A program made the translations under genes and the position numbers. Of a stretch of DNA of 6,693 bases, positions 1-6,131 are shown one piece after another. Position 1 is the first letter of the stretch. Every line of letters begins with the position of its first letter. Source of the stretch: Gemmatimonadota bacterium (GTDB taxonomy: Bacteria; Gemmatimonadota; Gemmatimonadetes; Gemmatimonadales; GWC2-71-9); the NCBI GenBank assembly GCA_003220955.1, contig QHTW01000222.1, positions 1 to 6,693 on the forward strand, read 5' to 3'. Below the pieces are notes generated by a model. That model was not told where the DNA came from. It made no database searches and saw only the letters and a program-made list of their open reading frames with translations.

Positions 1-1089
1 CTGCAGGTGGTTCTCGTCGCGCAGGCCGAGCTCGCGGATGCGCGCCTGCGCGAGCGCGCTCGTCTTCCATTGATCTTTGACCGCCTCATCGCCGCCGGTG
101 TGGATCCAGTGACTGGGGAACAGCGTCAGCACCTCGGTCAACACATCCTGCATGAAATGGATGGCCGAGTCGGAAGGATTCAGGATATTGGCGTCGACGC
201 CCCAGTGCGTGAGGACCTCGAGCTGCTGCCCGGTGTTGCCGAGCCAGGGATAGGCCGCGATGGCGGCCTGCGAATGCCCAGGCATCTCGATTTCCGGCAC
301 GACGGTGATGAAGCGCGCCTGCGCGTACGCGACGATCTCGCGCACGTCGTCCTGCGTGTAGAACCCGCCGTGCCGAATGTTGTCGTAGACCCATTGCGTC
401 GTGTCGCGATAGGCGTGCTGCACTCCGACGAGCGACTGGCGGCGCCACGCCCCAATCGACGTGAGCAGCGGATACTTCGTGATCTCGATCCGCCAGCCCT
501 GATCGTCGGTGAGGTGCCAGTGGAAGCGGTTCAGCTTATGCAGCGCGAGGAGATCGATGTACTTCCTGACAAATTCCTTGGGCATGAACGAGCGCGATAC
601 GTCGAGGTGCGCGCCGCGCCACGAAAATCGCGGCCAGTCCTCGATCTCAACGGCCGGCACGACCCAGGAGACGCCCGCCACGGGAGCGGCGCGAAAGATG
701 TCCGGCGGCAAGAGCTGCCGCAGCGTTTCGACCGCGTAGAACGCGCCCGCGGGCCGGCATGCGCGAATCGTGATCCGGGCCGGCGTCACCGACAGCTGGT
801 ACCCCTCTTCGCCGAGCCGCGCCAGCGTCGGATCGATGCGGATTGAAATCGGCTGCCCTCCTGCCGCGGGCGCTGCGCTCACAGCCAGCCGATACCCGGT
901 CGCCGGTCGTATCCAATCGGCCAGCTGATACCCGATGTCGCGCGTGGCGCGATCTGTGACGATCGCGGTGCGCGCGGTGAGCTCGAAGGTTCCGGCACGG
1001 CGCGTCAGGTGGACGGGTTGTGGGATGACCGAGAGCGCCGTGTCCTGGACACCGGCGACGAGTGCGACGCACGCCAGAAGGGTGATCAT
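1..1089 (-). CDS. Exported beta-N-acetylhexosaminidase, GH20 (partial, C-terminus beyond the left edge)
   Basis: This enzyme should remove terminal beta-linked GlcNAc or GalNAc from chito-oligosaccharides or glycoconjugates by substrate-assisted catalysis. The minus-strand frame is open from ATG 1089 to the window edge, 363 codons without a stop. A short hydrophobic N-terminus (MITLLACVALVAGVQDT) looks like a signal peptide, although it lacks basic residues. Residues of about 20-135 fit the GH20b accessory domain (PQPVHLTRR... to ...AFYAVETLRQLLP). The catalytic TIM barrel begins near FSWRGAHLDVSR and contains H190-W-H-L-T-D-D-Q-G-W and VVPEIEMPGHSQA. The signature HTGGDEA carries the catalytic pair D334-E335. 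The C-terminal part of the barrel, with the substrate-binding Trp residues, is missing. No better upstream start or strong Shine-Dalgarno is visible. The gene diverges from the operon at 1143. Family assignment is firm; the exact substrate is unknown. Confidence 0.95.
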   Translation of the reverse strand, partial: MITLLACVALVAGVQDTALSVIPQPVHLTRRAGTFELTARTAIVTDRATRDIGYQLADWIRPATGYRLAVSAAPAAGGQPISIRIDPTLARLGEEGYQLSVTPARITIRACRPAGAFYAVETLRQLLPPDIFRAAPVAGVSWVVPAVEIEDWPRFSWRGAHLDVSRSFMPKEFVRKYIDLLALHKLNRFHWHLTDDQGWRIEITKYPLLTSIGAWRRQSLVGVQHAYRDTTQWVYDNIRHGGFYTQDDVREIVAYAQARFITVVPEIEMPGHSQAAIAAYPWLGNTGQQLEVLTHWGVDANILNPSDSAIHFMQDVLTEVLTLFPSHWIHTGGDEAVKDQWKTSALAQARIRELGLRDENHLQ

Positions 1090-1129
1090 GGCGCGTATGA
1101 TATCGCTCGCCGAGATGTTCAGCGACCCG

Positions 1130-1136
1130 TATTTTA
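1130..1136. promoter_or_regulatory. Shared AT-rich -10 core of a possible bidirectional promoter
   Basis: The 53-bp divergent gap contains one AT-rich tract. Read on the plus strand, TATTTT (1130-1135) lies 7 nt before ATG 1143, the spacing expected for a leaderless transcript; no Shine-Dalgarno precedes that ATG. Read on the minus strand, TAAAAT (1136-1131) matches the TATAAT consensus at 5 of 6 positions and would give a leader of about 35 nt for the GH20 gene. The tract sits in an imperfect inverted repeat (CCCGTA-TTT-TACCGGG, 1127-1141, one bulged C). I see no good -35 box for either direction. The promoter is inferred, not demonstrated. Confidence 0.45.
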
Positions 1137-1142
1137 CCGGGC

Positions 1143-1991
1143 ATGAAACGACGCGACTTCATCCAGACGATGGGCGCGGCAGCCGCCGGTGGCGTCCTTG
1201 CCCGCTCACCATGGAGCCCGGCGAAGAAGCTGGATCGCATCGGGCTCGAGACCTACGCCGTCCGGCACGCGATGGCGGAAAATCCGGAGCGCACCCTCGC
1301 AGCGGTGCGGGCCATCGGCTACAGCGACGTCGAGCTGCTGTGGTCGTTCAATCTCTTCGGTCGCACGCCCGCGCAGGTGGCCGCGACGCTCAAGAACGAA
1401 GGACTGCGCGCCCCGTCGTGTCACATGTCGGCCGACACGATCTTCGTCGGATGGGAGCGCAGCCTCGAGATCGCGAAGGTGCTCGGTCACGAGTACCTGG
1501 TCGTGCCCGACTTCGAGGACTGGACCAAGCGAACCCTCGACGACTGGCGGGAGTGGGCCGATCGCTTCAACGCCGCGGGAGCGGTCGCGCGGCGGGCGGG
1601 CATCTGGCTCGCCTTCCACAACGAGGCCTATCACCAGAAGCCGATCGACGGCCAGATCCCCTTCGATGTGTTCATCAGTCGGCTCGATCCGTCCGTCACG
1701 CGACTCCAGCTCGACGTCGGCAACATGCTGATCGGCGGCGGCGACCCGATGCAGTATTTGCAGAAGTACCCCGACCGCTTCTGGCTCTTCCATCTGAAGG
1801 ACGCGGTGCCCGATCGCTCCCACGACACGGGATTGGGGAAGGGCTTCTTCGATTTCAAGAAGTTCCTGGCGGCCGTGCCGGCGCTCGAGCAGAAGCCGGC
1901 ATACGTCGAGCAGGAGAGCGCCAAGGATGCGGCGGGCGATCTGGCGGACGCGCGCGCGAACTTCGAATACCTGCACGCCCTGGAGTTCTGA
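1143..1991 (+). CDS. Tat-exported sugar phosphate isomerase/epimerase-like TIM-barrel protein
   Basis: This 282-residue protein belongs to the xylose-isomerase-like TIM-barrel (AP endonuclease 2-like) family, whose members isomerise, epimerise or lyse sugars with a divalent metal. The N-terminus KRRDFIQTMGAAAAGG is a twin-arginine leader, so the enzyme is probably periplasmic. The barrel runs from about residue 30 (LDRIGLETYAVRH) to the end. Candidate metal or substrate residues are H159 and E161 in FHNEAYH, D191 in LDVGN, H217 in HLKDA and E256 in YVEQES, matching the usual family positions. The length is normal for the family. The reaction cannot be read from sequence. Relatives linked to GMC sugar dehydrogenases include subunits of C-glycoside deglycosidases and keto-sugar isomerases, so a 3-keto-sugar substrate is possible but is inference. 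ATG 1143 is chosen because it places the Tat motif at the N-terminus. It is the first gene of the rightward operon and is divergent from the GH20 gene. Confidence 0.9.
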   Translation: MKRRDFIQTMGAAAAGGVLARSPWSPAKKLDRIGLETYAVRHAMAENPERTLAAVRAIGYSDVELLWSFNLFGRTPAQVAATLKNEGLRAPSCHMSADTIFVGWERSLEIAKVLGHEYLVVPDFEDWTKRTLDDWREWADRFNAAGAVARRAGIWLAFHNEAYHQKPIDGQIPFDVFISRLDPSVTRLQLDVGNMLIGGGDPMQYLQKYPDRFWLFHLKDAVPDRSHDTGLGKGFFDFKKFLAAVPALEQKPAYVEQESAKDAAGDLADARANFEYLHALEF

Positions 1992-2010
1992 GACAGAGAG
2001 AAGAACGGTG

Positions 2011-2913
2011 ATGATTCCTCTGCTCTTCGCGGCTCTCGTGGTGCAGGATACCACGATCCGGAGCTTCTTGAAGACGGTCGACATCGCCACGGGAACGATC
2101 GCGACCGTCTACGGCGCCGACCGTCGTTTCGAAGCCCCCAATTGGTCGCGCGATGGACGCTTCTTCCTGATCAACAGTCAGGGCCGGCTCTATCGGCTCC
2201 CCGTCGGTGGGAGCCAGCTCGAGGACGTCCGGATCGACTTCGCTACTCCCCGGATCAACAACGATCACGGGATCTCGCCGGACGGCAAATGGCTCGTCCT
2301 GAGCCACGAGCCCACCGAGGACTGGCTGACGTCGAGCGTGTACCTGGTGCCGATCGGCGGCGGCACACCGAAGCGGGTTACTACGAAGGCGCCCAGCTTT
2401 TGGCACGGTTGGTCGCCGGACGGGAAAACGCTCGCCTTCGTCGGCCGGCGTGACGGCGAGTTCGACATCTACACGATTCCCGTGACGGGCGGCGACGAAC
2501 GCCGCATCACGACGTGTAAGGGGCTCGACGACGGACCCGACTATTCCCCTGACGGCGCTTTCATCTACTACAACTCGTTTTGCAGTGGTCGCATGCAGAT
2601 CTGGCGCATGCGGCCCGACGGGAGCCAACCCGAGCAGCTGACCAATGACGCGTATGCCAACTGGTTTCCCCATCCCTCGCCCGACGGGCGCTGGATCGTG
2701 TACCTCTCGTTCCTCGAGGACCAGGGCCAGGATCATCCGTTCGGGAGGCAGGTGAAGCTGCGGCTGATGGATTTGCGCGATCGCTCGGTGCGCGATCTCA
2801 CGCCGGAGTTCTTCGGGGGGCAGGGGACGATCAATGTTCCAAGCTGGTCACCCGATAGCCGCCGCGTGGCGTTTGTTTCGTACGAAAGGCATGTTACCGA
2901 ACCGCCGCATTAA
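2011..2913 (+). CDS. PD40/TolB-like six-bladed beta-propeller protein
   Basis: This 300-residue protein contains about six WD40-like PD40 repeats. Their S-P-D-G-type turns fall near residues 44 (NWSRDGRFF), 87 (GISPDGKWL), 133 (GWSPDGKTLAF), 177 (DYSPDGAFIYY), 221 (HPSPDGRWIVY) and 278 (SWSPDSRRVAF). Most of the early blades are followed by an outer strand of the type YLVPIGGG or YTIPVTGG. Such propellers are usually periplasmic binding or scaffolding modules; no enzymatic motif is visible and the specific role is unknown. The N-terminus MIPLLFAALVVQD is short and hydrophobic, suggesting export, but there is no basic n-region. ATG 2011 is chosen because AGAGAGAAG (1995-2003) lies 7 nt upstream; GTG 2008 is an in-frame alternative. 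An ATG at 1927 would put the N-terminus inside the preceding gene and is unlikely. The gene ends with tandem stops TAATAA, 13 nt before the GMC gene. Confidence 0.88.
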   Translation: MIPLLFAALVVQDTTIRSFLKTVDIATGTIATVYGADRRFEAPNWSRDGRFFLINSQGRLYRLPVGGSQLEDVRIDFATPRINNDHGISPDGKWLVLSHEPTEDWLTSSVYLVPIGGGTPKRVTTKAPSFWHGWSPDGKTLAFVGRRDGEFDIYTIPVTGGDERRITTCKGLDDGPDYSPDGAFIYYNSFCSGRMQIWRMRPDGSQPEQLTNDAYANWFPHPSPDGRWIVYLSFLEDQGQDHPFGRQVKLRLMDLRDRSVRDLTPEFFGGQGTINVPSWSPDSRRVAFVSYERHVTEPPH

Positions 2914-2914
2914 T

Positions 2915-2920
2915 AAGGAA
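2915..2920 (+). promoter_or_regulatory. Ribosome binding site deciding the GMC oxidoreductase start
   Basis: AAGGAA lies 6 nt before ATG 2927 and is the clearest Shine-Dalgarno in the window. It overlaps the second of the two tandem TAA stops of the propeller gene. It favours 2927 over an upstream in-frame ATG at 2834, which would lie inside the propeller gene and add about 31 residues unlike the family. Confidence 0.75.
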
Positions 2921-2926
2921 AGCGCA

Positions 2927-4717
2927 ATGACCGTGATTCGATTCAGAGCGTCCCAGGACCAGGAAGTCGACCTGGGCCGGACGTACGACGCCGTCGTTGT
3001 GGGATCCGGCGCGGCGGGCGGCATGGCCGCTCACGTGCTCACGTCGCAGGGGATGAAGGTGCTGCTGCTCGAAGCGGGGAAGAAAATCCCGATCGAGCAG
3101 GAGCTGCGCTCGATGGAGTGGCCGTACGACCATCCGCGCCGCGGCGAAGCGCCGCCCGGCTATCACGCCATCCGGTTCAACGAGTACAACGTGCGGCAAC
3201 CGCCGTATGCGACGAAATCGGCATTCAAGCACGTGTTCTCGTACGTGGGGGGCTGGGGTGGTTCGGACTACGTCAAGAACATTCTGGTTGACGAGAAGGA
3301 CCACCCCTACACCGGGACTCGCTACGCGTGGGTGCGCGCCCGACTGCTGGGCGGCAAGACGAACATCTGGGGCCGCCTCGCGCTCCGCCTCTCCGATTAC
3401 GACTTCAAGGGGAAGACGCACGACGGTTACGGCGAAGATTGGCCGATCTCCTATGCGGATATCGAGCCGTACTACGACAAGGTCGACCTGTACCTCGGCA
3501 TCTCCGGCCACAGGGAGAACTTGCCGCATCTGCCCGACAGCCTGTTCCAGCGCCCCAACAAGCTGACCGCGGCCGAAGTGACCTTGCGCAAAAGTCTCGC
3601 GACCATGGGGCGCACGCTGACGCCGTATCGCGCCGGGGTGACGACGGACGGCGTGAAGAACCGTTACCGCAGCAAGTGCTTCGGACGTGGCGCGTGCGGC
3701 CGGCGTCCGGGGGGATGCGACATTCACGCCGCGTTCGACTCCCCGACGGGTCTGATCTATCCCGCGATGGACACCGGCAATCTCACGCTGCGGACCAACT
3801 CGGTCGCGCACGAGGTGCTGGTGGACCCGAGCACGGGGAAGGCGCGGGGGATTTCGTTCGTCGATGCGCAGAACCACAAGACGTACGAAGCGAAGGCCAA
3901 GGTGGTGATCCTGGCGGCGTCGACGCTGGAGAGCGCCAGGTTGTTGTTGTTGTCGAAGTCCAGACAATATCCGAACGGCATCGGCAACTCGAGCGGCCAC
4001 GTCGGTCACAACTTCTGCGAGCACGTGATGGGCCCGGGAGTGACGGGCCTGGTCAAGGAGCTCGTCGGCGCGGAGCCCACGCTGGACGACGGCAAGCCGG
4101 GCGGCTTCTACGTGCCGCGGTTCCGCAATCTGCAGGACAAGCAGCCGGGCTTCATTCGCGGCTACGGCTTCGAAGGCGGGGCCGGCTTTTCGATCTTCCC
4201 CGACAGCGCGTGGAACACTCCCGGGTTTGGCGGCCAGTTCAAGAAATCCGTGCGCGACCACGCCGGCGCCTTCATTAGTATGGGCGGTTTCGGCGAGGTG
4301 CTGGCCCGCTACGAGAACTACATGGACCTCGATCCCGCCGTGAAAGACGCGTGGGGGATCCCGGTGTTGCGCTTCCACTATCAGTTCAGCGACAATGAGA
4401 AAAAGATGTGCGAGGACATGGCGAACGCCGGCAAGGAGATGTTCGAGGCGGCGGGCATCGAAGTCGTCGGCGTGGACAAGAACATCCTGACCGAAGGCTG
4501 GTCGATCCACGAGCTCGGCACCGCGCGGATGGGCACCGATCCCAAGACGTCGGTGCTGAACCAGTTCCAGCAGTCACACGACGTCAAGAATCTGTTCGTC
4601 GTGGACGGCTCGAGTCACGTGAGCGCGTCGTGCCAGAACCCGACGTGGACGATCATGGCGCTGGCCTGGCGCTCGTGCGAGCATCTGGCGGACGAATTCA
4701 AGCGGGGGAACCTGTGA
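2927..4717 (+). CDS. FAD-dependent GMC-family sugar/alcohol oxidoreductase, large subunit
   Basis: This 596-residue flavoprotein should oxidise a sugar or polyol hydroxyl, passing electrons through FAD. The Rossmann dinucleotide motif is at G26-S-G28-A-A-G31, with E49 in LLLEAGK as the likely ribose ligand. A second family region follows near LLGGKTNIWGR. The C-terminal GMC domain has H528 (HELGTARMG) and N571 (CQNPTWTIMALA), the His/Asn catalytic pair seen in several GMC enzymes. A Cys-rich loop (C251-x5-C257-x6-C264-D) corresponds to the loop that holds an Fe-S cluster in bacterial FAD sugar dehydrogenases. There is no signal peptide; export would occur by hitchhiking on the Tat-tagged small subunit encoded next, whose start overlaps this stop by 4 nt (GTGA). 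It most resembles the gluconate 2-dehydrogenase, fructose dehydrogenase and glucoside 3-dehydrogenase (LacA) group. The substrate is not determinable from sequence. Confidence 0.96.
   Translation: MTVIRFRASQDQEVDLGRTYDAVVVGSGAAGGMAAHVLTSQGMKVLLLEAGKKIPIEQELRSMEWPYDHPRRGEAPPGYHAIRFNEYNVRQPPYATKSAFKHVFSYVGGWGGSDYVKNILVDEKDHPYTGTRYAWVRARLLGGKTNIWGRLALRLSDYDFKGKTHDGYGEDWPISYADIEPYYDKVDLYLGISGHRENLPHLPDSLFQRPNKLTAAEVTLRKSLATMGRTLTPYRAGVTTDGVKNRYRSKCFGRGACGRRPGGCDIHAAFDSPTGLIYPAMDTGNLTLRTNSVAHEVLVDPSTGKARGISFVDAQNHKTYEAKAKVVILAASTLESARLLLLSKSRQYPNGIGNSSGHVGHNFCEHVMGPGVTGLVKELVGAEPTLDDGKPGGFYVPRFRNLQDKQPGFIRGYGFEGGAGFSIFPDSAWNTPGFGGQFKKSVRDHAGAFISMGGFGEVLARYENYMDLDPAVKDAWGIPVLRFHYQFSDNEKKMCEDMANAGKEMFEAAGIEVVGVDKNILTEGWSIHELGTARMGTDPKTSVLNQFQQSHDVKNLFVVDGSSHVSASCQNPTWTIMALAWRSCEHLADEFKRGNL
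3941..3952 (+). repeat. (TTG)4 trinucleotide run inside the GMC gene
   Basis: Four consecutive TTG codons encode L339-L342 in the conserved ESARLLLLS segment. Leucine elsewhere in this gene is mostly CTG or CTC, so the run stands out by codon choice. Any slippage of one unit would stay in frame and change the number of leucines. Confidence 0.8.
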
Positions 4718-5250
4718 AGATTTCGCGTCGCGACATGATCCAGCAGACGGCGGCGACGGCCGCCGCGGCGTTGGCACTGGCGAAAGGTGTTCCTGGTTCC
4801 GGGCTCCAGGCTCCTAAGCCCAAGTTCTTTACCCCCGCCGAATTCGCGCTGGTCGATGAGATGAGCGACATGATCATCCCGACCGATGCGCAGTCGGGCG
4901 GCGCGCGCGCCGCGGGGGTGGCGGCGTTCATCGACGGTCGCCTCGCGGAGGCGTTCGCGAAGGACGAGCCGCAGCGGTGGCGCGCGGGAATCCAGGCGGT
5001 GGAAGCGCTGTCGCAGGAGATGCATACCAAGACCTTCATGGGATCCACGCCCGAGCAGCGGCTCGCGTTGCTCACGCGCCTCGCCGCCGCGGAGTCGGAC
5101 CCGAAAACCCCCGCCGAGAAATTCTTCGGGCAGATCAAAGGCGCCACGATTCGGACGTACTACACCTCGAAGATCGGGATTCATGACGACCAGCGGTACA
5201 AAGGCAACGTCATTCAGCCGGGAGACTACGCGGGCTACGATGCCACATGA
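4714..5250 (+). CDS. Gluconate 2-dehydrogenase subunit 3-like protein, Tat-tagged small subunit of the GMC enzyme
   Basis: This 178-residue protein starts at GTG 4714, overlapping the GMC stop as GTGA, with GGGGG (4704-4708) 5 nt upstream as a ribosome binding site. The N-terminus KISRRDMIQQTAATAAAALA is a twin-arginine signal (S4-R5-R6-D7-M8-I9). The mature part begins near FFTPAEFALVDEMSDMIIP and ends with YYTSKIGIHDDQRYKGNV...GYDAT, both characteristic of the subunit 3 family (LacC-like). In this family the small subunit is needed for maturation and carries the flavoprotein subunit across the membrane as a folded complex. No heme motif (CxxCH) is present here or in the large subunit, so a cytochrome partner must be encoded elsewhere or be absent. 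The length is at the short end but complete. The stop lies 11 nt inside the next gene. Confidence 0.93.
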   Translation: MKISRRDMIQQTAATAAAALALAKGVPGSGLQAPKPKFFTPAEFALVDEMSDMIIPTDAQSGGARAAGVAAFIDGRLAEAFAKDEPQRWRAGIQAVEALSQEMHTKTFMGSTPEQRLALLTRLAAAESDPKTPAEKFFGQIKGATIRTYYTSKIGIHDDQRYKGNVIQPGDYAGYDAT

Positions 5251-5761
5251 GGCAACGGAGCTCCACACGCCACGGCTCACGTTGGTCGCGCACACCCCGG
5301 AGCAGCTGCTGGCGCTGATCGAGCATCCCGAGCGCTTTGAGGAGGTCGCCGCCCTCACCCCCGCGGATGGACTGCGGGGGTTTTACGTTTCGGGAGAGGT
5401 CTCGCCGCACTGGCTCGACGCGCTGCGCGCCTCCGTGGGGCAGGGACCCAACCCGTGGCGCCATGGCTTCTGGGTCGTCGAGAAGGAAACCGGTCACATC
5501 GTCGGTGGAGCGGGGTTCAAGGGGGCTCCCGACGCCGCAGGGATGGTCGAGATTGCCTACGGGGTCGTCCCGTCTCGCGAAGGCCGGGGATACGCCACGG
5601 AGGCGGCGCGCGCGCTGATTCACTTCGCCGCGAAGGACGCGCGCGTGCGCCTGATCCGCGCGCACACCCGCCCGGAAGCGAATGCGTCGACTCGAGTCCT
5701 CAAGAAATGCGGCTTCCTGCAGGTCGGTGAGGTCGTCGATCCCGAGGACGGACCGGTCTAG
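5240..5761 (+). CDS. GNAT acetyltransferase (RimJ/RimL-like), probably clipped by an amber codon
   Basis: This 173-residue protein is an acetyl-CoA-dependent N-acetyltransferase. The N-terminus has the typical ELHTPRLTLVA strand. WVVEKETGHIVGGAGFKG and VEIAYGVVPS form the central strands. G115-R-G117-Y-A119-T-E-A is the acetyl-CoA pyrophosphate-binding loop, and ANASTRVLKKCGF is the usual final helix. The acceptor is unknown. ATG 5240 overlaps the preceding gene by 11 nt in another frame, suggesting translational coupling. The reading ends in ...VVDPEDGPV followed by TAG. Relatives I recall continue with W-R-W-E at this point, and the next in-frame codons here are exactly CGG TGG GAA. The stop may therefore replace TGG and remove the last strand residues. 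The enzyme may still be active because the missing piece is short. Confidence 0.92.
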   Translation: MPHEATELHTPRLTLVAHTPEQLLALIEHPERFEEVAALTPADGLRGFYVSGEVSPHWLDALRASVGQGPNPWRHGFWVVEKETGHIVGGAGFKGAPDAAGMVEIAYGVVPSREGRGYATEAARALIHFAAKDARVRLIRAHTRPEANASTRVLKKCGFLQVGEVVDPEDGPV

Positions 5762-5800
5762 CGGTGGGAACGGAGCCCGCAGCATATTCAGGCCCCATGA
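5762..5800 (+). other. Untranslated relic of the GNAT C-terminal tail
   Basis: In the GNAT frame, the codons after the amber at 5759 read R-W-E-R-S-P-Q-H-I-Q-A-P and end in TGA at 5798-5800. That TGA overlaps the ATG of the LuxR-type gene (5797-5799) as ATGA, the commonest coupling overlap in operons. A family-like tail plus a perfect junction supports this being former coding sequence. As written, it leaves a 35-nt gap between the two genes with no evident terminator. Confidence 0.55.
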
Positions 5801-6126
5801 GGGAAACCGTAGTGACCGGCACGGGCCAGGCGGTCTTCGTTCCAGGGGAGTGGCGCTCGCTCGCGGCGTGTCTCGGCTTGTCGCCGCGCGAATGCGGCAT
5901 CGTGCGCGCCGTGTTCGACGGCAATTCGGAGAAGGACGCCGCCGAACGGCTCGGTCTGTCGCCTCACACCGTACACACCTACCTGTGGCGCATCTACCGC
6001 AAACTGCACGTGCAGAGTCGTGAAGAGCTGTTGGTGCGCGTCTTCGCCGAATTCCGTACCCTCCCGAAACGTCCCGGCAACGGGGGCCCGCGCAAACGGC
6101 CGGAAGGCAGACACCGCCCGTTGTAG
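5797..6126 (+). CDS. Stand-alone LuxR/GerE-type helix-turn-helix regulator
   Basis: This 109-residue protein is mostly a GerE DNA-binding domain. LGLSPRECGIVRAVFDG is helix 1, EKDAAERLGLSPHTVHTYLW is the helix-turn-helix (about residues 45-64), and RIYRKLHVQSREELLVRVF is the closing helix. There is no receiver, autoinducer-binding or ATPase domain, so any input signal must come through the first 25 or so residues, a partner protein or its own level. A basic tail (KRPGNGGPRKRPEGRH) follows and may add nonspecific DNA contact. ATG 5797 is preferred because the presumed ancestral GNAT stop overlaps it; GTG 5764 is an in-frame alternative that would add 11 residues. No good Shine-Dalgarno precedes it, which fits dependence on coupling. 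It sits last in the sugar operon and just before the deacetylase gene, so it could regulate either; this is inference. Confidence 0.92.
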   Translation: MRETVVTGTGQAVFVPGEWRSLAACLGLSPRECGIVRAVFDGNSEKDAAERLGLSPHTVHTYLWRIYRKLHVQSREELLVRVFAEFRTLPKRPGNGGPRKRPEGRHRPL

Positions 6127-6131
6127 GCTGA

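Noticed and set aside
1..6. CTGCAG at the left edge, suggestive of a cloning junction
   Set aside because: It reads as ordinary codons (Leu-Gln) of the GH20 gene in the correct frame, and a six-base site is expected by chance.
7..846. Plus-strand frame of 279 codons
   Set aside because: The minus strand here encodes a full set of GH20 motifs including the catalytic Asp-Glu pair; the plus-strand translation resembles no family.
1069..1089. Lipoprotein box (LLAC) at the start of the GH20 protein
   Set aside because: The cysteine is residue 7, leaving too short a hydrophobic stretch and no basic residues ahead of it, so lipid attachment is unlikely.
1206..2736. Two minus-strand frames of nearly 300 codons (1206-2090 and 1855-2736)
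   Set aside because: They oppose the TIM-barrel and propeller genes, overlap each other, and have no recognisable domain; they are codon-bias shadows.
2876..2887. Perfect 12-bp palindrome TTTCGTACGAAA near the end of the propeller gene
   Set aside because: It lies in coding sequence for V-S-Y-E-R, has no loop for an RNA hairpin and no adjoining promoter element; a single palindrome of this size may be chance.
2834..2926. Upstream extension of the GMC protein to ATG 2834
   Set aside because: It would overlap the propeller gene by 80 nt and add about 31 residues with no family resemblance; AAGGAA directly upstream of ATG 2927 marks the better start.
2894..4510. Long open frame of 538 codons on the minus strand opposite the GMC gene
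   Set aside because: It is low-complexity in Arg, Ala, Val and His, shows no family motif, and lies wholly opposite a gene with complete GMC motifs. Long antisense frames are expected in GC-rich DNA.
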